From contig JAUMXS010000007.1 in NCBI GenBank assembly GCA_030528965.1, positions 1 through 15,702 on the forward strand: a stretch of DNA of 15,702 bases, written 5' to 3'. The position numbers and the translations under genes are program-made. The DNA is from Eubacteriales bacterium (lineage in GTDB: Bacteria > Bacillota > Clostridia > Oscillospirales > Oscillospiraceae). The notes below the pieces were generated by a model that had not been told where the DNA came from, made no database searches, and saw only the letters and a program-made list of their open reading frames with translations. The first letter of the stretch is position 1, and the number at the start of each line of letters is the position of its first letter. This document shows, one piece after another, positions 1-6,062 of the stretch.

Positions 1-365
1 GTGTATTCCTGCTGCAGGAGCGTGCGTTTATCACAGGCAAGGAGCAAACGCTGATAGCGCTCCTGCTCTGCTTGCGGCCAGGACTCTGCCTGATGCGCAA
101 AGGGGATCGCGGCTTCCAGCGTAATGTCCGGGTATTCTTCGCGCAGGCGGAGAACGGCTTCACAGAAATACAGGTCACAGCCGTTGGCCATTCCGCAGAC
201 AAACTGCCGTACACCGCCGTGGTATACGGCTTCCACAGTATCGAATATGGCTTCCTTCAATCGGAGGCAGCGGGGGTCGTTTTCCCGAAAGTTCCAGGGG
301 AGTTTCGCGGCCCGGTGTCCTGTGAAGGCACAGGTTCTGGAGAGCCTTTCCATGCCGATTTGCAT
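1..365 (-). CDS. SLOG superfamily protein (DUF1273/YpsA-like), 3' end cut by window
   Basis: Only about the first 121 residues are present; the rest lies beyond base 1. Near the N-terminus is the motif TCAFTGHR (residues 11-18) followed by KLPW, then a glycine-rich segment FVCGMANGCDLYF and LEAAIPFAHQAESWP. This pattern is characteristic of the DUF1273/YpsA branch of the SLOG superfamily, Rossmann-like proteins thought to bind nucleotide-derived ligands. The true function of this branch is unsettled. I chose the ATG at 365 because a good minus-strand promoter (397-425) puts the transcript start near 390 and GGTGA lies just upstream; an ATG at 353 is an alternative without a ribosome site. The gene is divergent from the riboswitch operon. 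The family call is firm, the role unknown. Confidence 0.88.
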   Translation of the reverse strand, partial: MQIGMERLSRTCAFTGHRAAKLPWNFRENDPRCLRLKEAIFDTVEAVYHGGVRQFVCGMANGCDLYFCEAVLRLREEYPDITLEAAIPFAHQAESWPQAEQERYQRLLLACDKRTLLQQEY

Positions 366-396
366 ACATTCACCGCCATTGTGCAAGCTGTCTATG

Positions 397-425
397 ATTT
401 TACAGCCATACGCCGGGAAAGTCAA
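397..425 (-). promoter_or_regulatory. Sigma-A type promoter for the SLOG gene
   Basis: Read on the minus strand, TTGACT (425-420) is followed after exactly 17 nt by TAAAAT (402-397); each hexamer matches the consensus at 5 of 6 positions. The predicted start, near 390, gives a leader of about 25 nt before the ATG at 365. The -35 box lies 11 nt from the -35 box of the divergent promoter at 437-465. Confidence 0.7.
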
Positions 426-436
426 AAGAAATGATA

Positions 437-465
437 TTGTAATTTGGGATATTTGCTGGTATAGT
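437..465 (+). promoter_or_regulatory. Sigma-A type promoter for the FMN riboswitch operon
   Basis: TTGTAA (437-442) and TATAGT (460-465) are separated by 17 nt. The -10 box matches at 5 of 6 positions and the -35 box at 4 of 6. The predicted start near 472 lies just upstream of the riboswitch P1 strand at 486, as expected for a leader RNA. Confidence 0.65.
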
Positions 466-485
466 AAAGGGCACAACCGAACGAT

Positions 486-610
486 ATCTTCAGGGCAGGG
501 TGAGATTCCCGACCGGCGGTGATGCGTAAGCTAAGTCCGCGAGCGGTGTGAAAGCCGCAGGATCCGGTGCGATTCCGGAACCGACAGTTACAGTCTGGAT
601 GGAAGAAGAT
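486..610 (+). promoter_or_regulatory. FMN riboswitch (RFN element)
   Basis: The conserved RFN blocks appear in order: CTTCAGGGCAGGGTGAGATTC, CCGACCGGCGGT, AGTCCGCGAGC, GATCCGGTGCGATTCCGG, and AACCGACAGTTACAGTCTGGATGG followed by GAAGAAGAT. The closing helix P1 pairs ATCTTC (486-491) with GAAGAT (605-610). FMN riboswitches sense flavin mononucleotide and turn off riboflavin synthesis or uptake genes. The next gene is ribU, and an intrinsic terminator follows at 632-654, so control is most likely by premature termination when FMN is bound. Confidence 0.97.
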
Positions 611-631
611 GCTTTCTTTCTGTTTCCTTAC

Positions 632-666
632 GCCTGAAGATCTTGTCTTCGGGCATTCTTTGTTCT
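632..666 (+). terminator. Riboswitch-controlled intrinsic terminator
   Basis: GCCTGAAGA (632-640) pairs with TCTTCGGGC (646-654) in 9 bp, including one G-T pair, around a 5-nt loop, followed by the T-rich ATTCTTTGTTCT. It sits between the aptamer and the ribU ribosome site (GGAGGG, 669-674). Bases 602-610 of the aptamer's P1 strand can instead pair with 640-643 and 646-650, which would break this hairpin. That gives a conventional antiterminator versus P1/terminator switch. Confidence 0.88.
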
Positions 667-682
667 ATGGAGGGCGAATGGA

Positions 683-1426
683 ATGAAAGAACTTTGGGAG
701 TCTGCGAGAGGGAACCTCGGTTTTCTTTTGGTTTGTCTGGTGGTCTTTGCCGGCCTGTTTCTGGTGGCCCGGCTTGTGGAGAACTTTATGCTTCCCCGTC
801 GCAATCGTGTCAGCGGGACGCGCTATGTCTGCTATGTGGCCATGTTCGGAGCTTTGGCCGGCGTATTGATGCTGCTTGAGATTCCGCTGTTTTTTGCACC
901 TTCTTTCTATGAACTGGACCTCAGCGAGATCCCCATCCTGATCTGCTCTTTCTATCTCGGCCCTGTGGCCGGAGTCACAACCGAGCTGCTCAAAATTCTG
1001 GTGAAACTCCTTATCAAGGGAACATCTACCGCGTATGTGGGAGATTTCGCTAATTTCGTGGTGGGCTGCGCCTTTGTGCTGCCGGCCTCCATCGTGTACA
1101 ACCTGAAGAAAAGCAAACGCATGGCGCTGATCGGCTGCGTCGTTGGCACGATCTGCATGGCGGCGTTCGGAAGCCTCTTCAACGCTGTGTATCTGCTTCC
1201 GAAATTCGCGGAACTGTTTAAGATGCCTCTTGACGTCATCATCGGCATGGGGACCAAGGTCAATGCCCGGATCATCAGCGTGTCAACTCTTGTCCTGTAT
1301 GCTGTCGTACCGTTTAACATTCTGAAGGGAACGGTGGTTTCAATCGTTACGTTCCTGCTGTATAAACGCGTGGAAAAGATGATTTTCCGTCCCTCGGCGG
1401 ACAATCCGAAGCAAAGTGAGACATAA
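683..1426 (+). CDS. ribU: RibU, riboflavin-specific S component of an ECF transporter
   Basis: Integral membrane protein that binds riboflavin/FMN precursors and delivers them through a shared ECF module (EcfA, EcfA', EcfT), none of which is encoded here. Recognised by the RibU signature FYELDLSEIPILI near residues 77-89, GPVAGV, and LLIKGTSTAYVGDFANF, which forms the substrate site region. The protein has 247 residues, longer than the roughly 190-200 typical of RibU. The extra part is an N-terminal hydrophobic helix (about residues 12-34) before the six-helix core. Start ATG 683 follows GGAGGG with an 8-nt spacer. The gene directly follows an FMN riboswitch and terminator, which independently supports riboflavin as substrate. 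It runs almost without gap into pcrA. Confidence 0.95.
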   Translation: MKELWESARGNLGFLLVCLVVFAGLFLVARLVENFMLPRRNRVSGTRYVCYVAMFGALAGVLMLLEIPLFFAPSFYELDLSEIPILICSFYLGPVAGVTTELLKILVKLLIKGTSTAYVGDFANFVVGCAFVLPASIVYNLKKSKRMALIGCVVGTICMAAFGSLFNAVYLLPKFAELFKMPLDVIIGMGTKVNARIISVSTLVLYAVVPFNILKGTVVSIVTFLLYKRVEKMIFRPSADNPKQSET

Positions 1427-1428
1427 AC

Positions 1429-3843
1429 ATGAAGTCTTTTGAAGAAAAGTACATTGAGGCGCGCAAAGCTTTTATCGAAGCGGATTTTGCGCGCCTTAAT
1501 CCGGCGCAGCGGCAGGCCGTCCTCACGACGGAAGGACCGCTGCTTCTTTTGGCCGGGGCCGGAAGCGGTAAGACGACCGTCCTGATCCATCGCGTTGCCA
1601 ATCTTCTGCGTTATGGACGCGGCTCGGATTGCGATTACGTTCCGGAGGATGCGACCGAGGAGCAGCTGGAAATGCTGCAGCGTGATCCGCGTGTTCTTTC
1701 CCGCGAGGAAAGAACGCGGCTTCGTGCGCTGGCGGCCGTCGATCCCGTGGAACCGTGGCGCATCCTCGCCATCACTTTTACGAACAAGGCCGCCGGAGAA
1801 CTCCGGAGCCGTCTGGAATCCATGCTGGGACCGGAGGCGGGGGATATCTGGGCACAGACATTCCATTCCGCCTGTGTGCGGATCCTGAGACGGGATGCGG
1901 AAAAACTCGGATTCCCCGCAAGTTTTACCATTTACGATACCTCCGACAGCCTGTCCGCTATGAAGCGGGTGCTTTCGGAGCTGAACCTGAATGAAAAGGA
2001 ATTTCCGCCGAAAGCTGTCCTCAGCGCGGTGAGCCGCGCAAAGGACTCCATGCTCTCGCCGGAGGACTTTCTTGCTGCCGCCAGATCTTCGTGCGATCTG
2101 CGCCGTATCCATATTGGTGAAGCCTACGCTGCCTATGCCCAGCGGCTGTTCCGGGCCGGCGCTATGGATTTTGATGATCTGATCTATTATACCGTGCGCC
2201 TGCTGCGTGAGCATGATGAGGTTCGGACTTTCTATCAGCGAAAATTCCGCTACATACTGGTCGATGAGTATCAGGATACCAGCCATTTGCAGTATCTTCT
2301 GGTCTCTCTCCTGACGGGGGAGGAACGTAATATCTGCGTGGTCGGTGACGATGACCAGAGTATCTACCGTTTTCGCGGTGCGACGATCGAAAACATCCTC
2401 AGCTTTGAAACGGAGTACAAGGATGCACGCGTGATCCGTTTGGAACAGAATTACCGTTCCACCGGACATATTCTGGCCGCGGCCAATGCCGTCATCTCCC
2501 ACAATATGGGACGCAAGGGAAAGACCCTCTGGACGAAGGATGAGGACGGAAGTCTGCCCTATATGTACACGGCGAACAGTGAGAACGACGAGGCCTATTT
2601 TGTGGCCCGCAGGATACTGCAGGCTCATGATCAGGGCGCGCCCTGGCGTGACCATGTGGTACTGTACCGCATGAATGCGCAGTCCCGTCCCTTTGAAGCC
2701 GCGTTCCGAACGGCAGGTGTTCCGTACCGCATCATCGGCGGCACAAGATTCTTCGACCGCGCGGAGGTCAAGGATATGCTGTCTTACCTGTGCGTGCTTG
2801 TGAACCCCGAGGACGATATCCGCCTTTTGCGAATCGTGAACGTTCCGACCCGCGGCATCGGAAATGCCAGTCTGGAACGTGCACGGGAGATCGCAGAGCG
2901 AAACGAGCTGAGCCTTTATGAAGTTATGCGCCGGGCCAACGAATACCCGGAGCTCAGCCGTGCGGCTTTGCGTATGCGGCAGTTCACGGGTATGATGGAC
3001 GGTCTGCGGGAGGAGCTTGGACGCCTGCCCGTAGACACCATCTATGATATGCTGTTGGAGCAGACCGGATATATTCGCGCACTGGAAGTGAAAAACACGG
3101 ATGAAGATGCTGCCCGCATCGAAAACGTCCGTGAACTGAAGAGCAGTATTCTCGATTACATGAAGACCACCGGCGATGATGGCCTGCATGGTTTTCTGGA
3201 TGAAGTGGCGCTTTATACGGATGTTGATAATCTGGACCGTGACGCCGACTGCGTGGTACTGATGACCATGCACGCTGCCAAGGGACTGGAATTTCCTACG
3301 GTATTTCTCGTAGGCGCCGAGGAGGGAATATTCCCTGGCATTCAATCCATCGGAGACGCGGAGGCGATGGAGGAGGAACGCCGGCTGTGCTATGTCGCCA
3401 TCACGCGTGCGATGAAACGGCTGTATATCACCTGTTCGGCTCAGAGAATGCTCTTTGGACGCACGTCGTCGAATCAGCCCTCCCGTTTTCTGGATGAGAT
3501 CCCGCCGGAGCATCTGGAACGCGCCGCAGCGTATGGCAGACAGCCCGAGGGGCTGTATTCACCGTATTCTTCTCCGTCGACTGACGGCGGATATCGTACC
3601 AAAACGGTACCGGCTCCGCCGCGCCGTATCGTGCCGGCGGCGAAGCCTGCGGCTGGTACCGCTGCGCCTGCGGGGGCGAATTTCAGTGTTGGCGATCAGG
3701 TGGAACACCGGGCTTTTGGCCGGGGACAGATCGTCAAGATGACACCCATGGGCGGCGATGCTCTGATCGAGGTGGAGTTTGCGGACAAAGGCACCAAACG
3801 TCTTATGCTTCGCGCCGCTACGCAGTATATGAAGAAAGTGTAA
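1429..3843 (+). CDS. pcrA: UvrD/PcrA-type superfamily 1 DNA helicase
   Basis: ATP-dependent 3'-5' DNA helicase used in repair, recombination control and removal of RNA polymerase or RecA from DNA. Superfamily 1A motifs appear in order: LNPAQRQAV (Q motif), AGAGSGKT Walker A (residues 42-49, K48), ITFTNKAAGE (Ia), VDEYQDT (D279-E280, motif II), GDDDQSIYRFRGA (III), MTMHAAKGLEFPTVFLVG (V), EERRLCYVAITRA (VI). The C-terminus has the variable linker and the Tudor/KOW-like module with FGRGQIVKM, which is typical of PcrA. Length is 804 residues against about 740 in Bacillus. Part of the excess is an insert at about residues 61-108 between motifs I and Ia. ATG 1429 lies 2 nt after the ribU stop with only a weak ribosome site, suggesting translational coupling. 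Confidence 0.95.
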   Translation: MKSFEEKYIEARKAFIEADFARLNPAQRQAVLTTEGPLLLLAGAGSGKTTVLIHRVANLLRYGRGSDCDYVPEDATEEQLEMLQRDPRVLSREERTRLRALAAVDPVEPWRILAITFTNKAAGELRSRLESMLGPEAGDIWAQTFHSACVRILRRDAEKLGFPASFTIYDTSDSLSAMKRVLSELNLNEKEFPPKAVLSAVSRAKDSMLSPEDFLAAARSSCDLRRIHIGEAYAAYAQRLFRAGAMDFDDLIYYTVRLLREHDEVRTFYQRKFRYILVDEYQDTSHLQYLLVSLLTGEERNICVVGDDDQSIYRFRGATIENILSFETEYKDARVIRLEQNYRSTGHILAAANAVISHNMGRKGKTLWTKDEDGSLPYMYTANSENDEAYFVARRILQAHDQGAPWRDHVVLYRMNAQSRPFEAAFRTAGVPYRIIGGTRFFDRAEVKDMLSYLCVLVNPEDDIRLLRIVNVPTRGIGNASLERAREIAERNELSLYEVMRRANEYPELSRAALRMRQFTGMMDGLREELGRLPVDTIYDMLLEQTGYIRALEVKNTDEDAARIENVRELKSSILDYMKTTGDDGLHGFLDEVALYTDVDNLDRDADCVVLMTMHAAKGLEFPTVFLVGAEEGIFPGIQSIGDAEAMEEERRLCYVAITRAMKRLYITCSAQRMLFGRTSSNQPSRFLDEIPPEHLERAAAYGRQPEGLYSPYSSPSTDGGYRTKTVPAPPRRIVPAAKPAAGTAAPAGANFSVGDQVEHRAFGRGQIVKMTPMGGDALIEVEFADKGTKRLMLRAATQYMKKV

Positions 3844-3857
3844 GGAGCTGGACCGAT

Positions 3858-4760
3858 ATGGCGATGTCAAAACGAGCAAAGACTGTTACCGGTCGGCTTA
3901 GTCTTTTGATCGTAACACTTATCTGGGGATCATCCTTCGTGGTGCTGAAGAACACGCTCGAAAGCGTCACGACGCTGTATGTGCTGGCCTTCCGGTTTAC
4001 GGGAGCGGCGGCCCTGATGCTGCTGATCGGATTTCCCAAGATAAAAAAACTGGATGTCGACTATTGGAAGGGCGGCGCATTGATGGGTCTGGCGCTGTTC
4101 TGTGCCTATGTGTTCCAGACATTCGGGCTGGTACATACCACACCCGGCGTCAACGCATTTTTGACGGCAACCTATTGCATATTGGTTCCTTTTATTAACT
4201 GGGGACTTCGAAAAAAACGTCCCGGAACGCGGCGGCTTGTCGCGGCGGTCATCTGCATTACCGGTGTGGGGCTCGTTTCCGTGCAGGAGGATCTGCGGAT
4301 TGGTCTGGGCGAGGGGCTTACGCTCTGCTGCGGCCTGTTTTATGCACTGCATATTCTGGTGACGAATGCGTATGTAAAAGGACGGGATCCGCTGCCCCTG
4401 ACAATGATTCAATTCCTGACGGTGGCCGTGTTGTGCTGGATCTCGGCACTGACCTTTGAGCCTGTCCCGTCTGATATTCCCGCGGAGACCGTGTGGGCTC
4501 TGGCCTATCTGTGCGTGATGTGTACGGGTGTTTGTTTCCTGCTGCAGACGGTGGGGCAGAAATACACTCCGCCCTCGGAAACGGCCGTCATTATGACTCT
4601 GGAATCGGTTTTCGGCGTCATCATATCCGTGCTGTTTGGAGAGAGACCGACCGAGCGCATGTATTTGGGCTTTGTCCTTATTTTTGTGGCTATTCTGCTT
4701 TCGGAATGGCAGCCGGGAACGCGGCATAAAACAGAAACAGGCGCGGCAGAAAACGGGTAA
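3858..4760 (+). CDS. EamA/DMT family transporter
   Basis: A 300-residue polytopic membrane protein with about ten hydrophobic helices arranged as two tandem EamA units. Typical family marks are LIWGSSFVVLKNTLE in helix 1, APGVNAFLT-like TTPGVNAFLTATYCILVPF in the first repeat, and PPSETAVIMTLESVFGVIISVLFGE in the second. Members export amino acids, metabolites or drugs in the drug/metabolite superfamily; the substrate cannot be told from sequence. AAGGAG directly after the pcrA stop is 10 nt before the ATG at 3858; an ATG at 3864 is an alternative. The 14-nt gap to pcrA marks it as the last gene of the riboswitch operon, ended by the hairpin at 4798-4850. A link to flavin export is possible from context only. 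Confidence 0.9.
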   Translation: MAMSKRAKTVTGRLSLLIVTLIWGSSFVVLKNTLESVTTLYVLAFRFTGAAALMLLIGFPKIKKLDVDYWKGGALMGLALFCAYVFQTFGLVHTTPGVNAFLTATYCILVPFINWGLRKKRPGTRRLVAAVICITGVGLVSVQEDLRIGLGEGLTLCCGLFYALHILVTNAYVKGRDPLPLTMIQFLTVAVLCWISALTFEPVPSDIPAETVWALAYLCVMCTGVCFLLQTVGQKYTPPSETAVIMTLESVFGVIISVLFGERPTERMYLGFVLIFVAILLSEWQPGTRHKTETGAAENG

Positions 4761-4797
4761 TACACCACACTGCCGAAAGTGAATACAAAGGAATTTG

Positions 4798-4850
4798 AGA
4801 CGTACCGTGTCGTCCTTCGCTATGAAGCGGAGGGGGGGCACGGTACGTCT
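4798..4850 (+). terminator. Long nested hairpin, probable terminator of the ribU operon
   Basis: A perfect 12-bp outer stem (4798-4809 with 4839-4850, AGACGTACCGTG) encloses an 8-bp inner stem (4814-4821 with 4826-4833) closed by a 4-nt loop. The linkers between the stems are 4 and 5 nt and can partly pair. The tail GTCGTTT is a poor T-tract, so termination is likely but not certain. It lies between EamA and the next promoter. Confidence 0.6.
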
Positions 4851-4891
4851 GTCGTTTAAGCGGGTTTCCGCTCTCGGGATCGGAAAAGGTG

Positions 4892-4920
4892 TTGTCTTTT
4901 GCCGAAAAGAGGTGTATGAT
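4892..4920 (+). promoter_or_regulatory. Sigma-A type promoter of the glycosidase/GT2-GtrA operon
   Basis: TTGTCT (4892-4897) and TATGAT (4915-4920) are spaced 17 nt apart, with 4 of 6 and 5 of 6 consensus matches. The predicted start near 4927 leaves an AT-rich leader of about 30 nt before ATG 4958. Confidence 0.7.
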
Positions 4921-4957
4921 AAAAATTAATTAATGTCAAAATAAATTGGAGAATTTG

Positions 4958-6061
4958 ATGCCTATGGAAGAGAAAAGAGAATCCCGTTCCGCCCTTCGCG
5001 GTGCGGGTGGAGTGATGGTGAAAATACTTGCCGTCATCCTGACAACGGTACTGCTGATCACTGCCGGTTTGTGCGGCGTGGTTTGGATCCTGAGCCGGGG
5101 GCCGTCGCCTACGGCGCAGAAGCTTTTTGTGCTGTCTGTTCGGGAAACGAGCGCGGTCGGATTCCTGGCGGATATGTTCCTGTCTGAGGAAGAGGTTGCG
5201 GCGATCGCTGCCGAGGCGGAGGACACCGGTTCGGACGAACAAACGGATACCTCCATGATCCAGGTCAACAAGCCCTCCGATTCCGAGACTGTGGAAAATC
5301 CCGAAAACCCGGATCCGGAGGAAGAACAGCCGGAGCAGCCGGAAATCCCCACCTCGGATCTTCCGGAAGATACGGACGGAGACGGAATTGAGATCGTCGA
5401 TGTCAGCGGCAAGGGATTTCGGGGCAAGATGATGTTCGTATTCGATCCTACGCGTGTCTTTGTCGGAACGCCTCCCACTCTGGGCGGTGTGGGCCAGACG
5501 CTGATGGATATGGTGGAGACCTACGAAGCCGTGGGCGGTATCAACGGCGGCGGTTTCTATGATCCGAACGGAACCGGCTCCGGCGGCATTCCCGACGGTA
5601 TACTTATCAGCAACGGTGAACTCCTGTATGGAAGCGCCGGCGTATCCTACAGCACTGTGGGCTTTGATGCGGAAGGTGTGCTCCATGTCGGCAATATGAC
5701 GCCGCAGCAGGCCGTGGATGCCGGATTGCAGCATGCCGTGAGCTTCGGACCTGCTCTGATCATCAACGGCGTTATTCAGGATGAAGGCGGAGCTTTGGTG
5801 TCCGGCGTGAATCCGCGTACGGCTATCGGCCAGCGGGCCGACGGCGTTGCCCTGCTTCTCGTGATCGACGGACGGCAGATCGGCTGCCTGGGCGCCACCT
5901 ATGAGGATCTGGCGCAGGTCATGCTGGAATTCGGTGCCGTCAATGCCTCCAATCTGGACGGCGGATCTTCCACGCTGATGGTGTATGAAGGAGAAATCCA
6001 GAACGTCTGTGCCTCCGTAAGTGGTCCGCGTCCCATTCCTACTGCATTTCTGGTGAAGTGA
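4958..6061 (+). CDS. Membrane-anchored phosphodiester glycosidase family protein (NAGPA domain)
   Basis: The protein has 367 residues. A short basic N-terminus is followed by one transmembrane helix (about 21-45), then an acidic Pro/Glu-rich linker (about 85-130), then a NAGPA/DUF2233 domain to the end. Family motifs are GGINGGGFYDP, SGGIPDGILISNGE, FGPALIINGV, NPRTAIGQ, and the C-terminal NASNLDGGSSTLMVYEG. The family includes the mammalian uncovering enzyme that removes GlcNAc from a phosphodiester, and bacterial surface or exopolysaccharide proteins. Here it is expected to act outside the membrane on a phosphodiester-linked sugar; the substrate is unknown. I prefer ATG 4958 because GGAG (4948-4951) is 6 nt upstream. 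A TTG at 4946 would overlap that ribosome site. It ends 1 nt before the next gene. Confidence 0.9.
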   Translation: MPMEEKRESRSALRGAGGVMVKILAVILTTVLLITAGLCGVVWILSRGPSPTAQKLFVLSVRETSAVGFLADMFLSEEEVAAIAAEAEDTGSDEQTDTSMIQVNKPSDSETVENPENPDPEEEQPEQPEIPTSDLPEDTDGDGIEIVDVSGKGFRGKMMFVFDPTRVFVGTPPTLGGVGQTLMDMVETYEAVGGINGGGFYDPNGTGSGGIPDGILISNGELLYGSAGVSYSTVGFDAEGVLHVGNMTPQQAVDAGLQHAVSFGPALIINGVIQDEGGALVSGVNPRTAIGQRADGVALLLVIDGRQIGCLGATYEDLAQVMLEFGAVNASNLDGGSSTLMVYEGEIQNVCASVSGPRPIPTAFLVK

Positions 6062-6062
6062 T

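Noticed and set aside
952..3513. Open frame of 853 codons on the minus strand opposite ribU and pcrA
   Set aside because: The plus strand carries all PcrA and RibU motifs. The antisense translation shows no domain and is low-complexity, rich in His, Arg and Gln, as expected from codon bias in GC-rich DNA.
4946..4957. TTG start for the phosphodiester glycosidase
   Set aside because: The TTG overlaps the GGAG ribosome site that serves ATG 4958 and has no ribosome site of its own.
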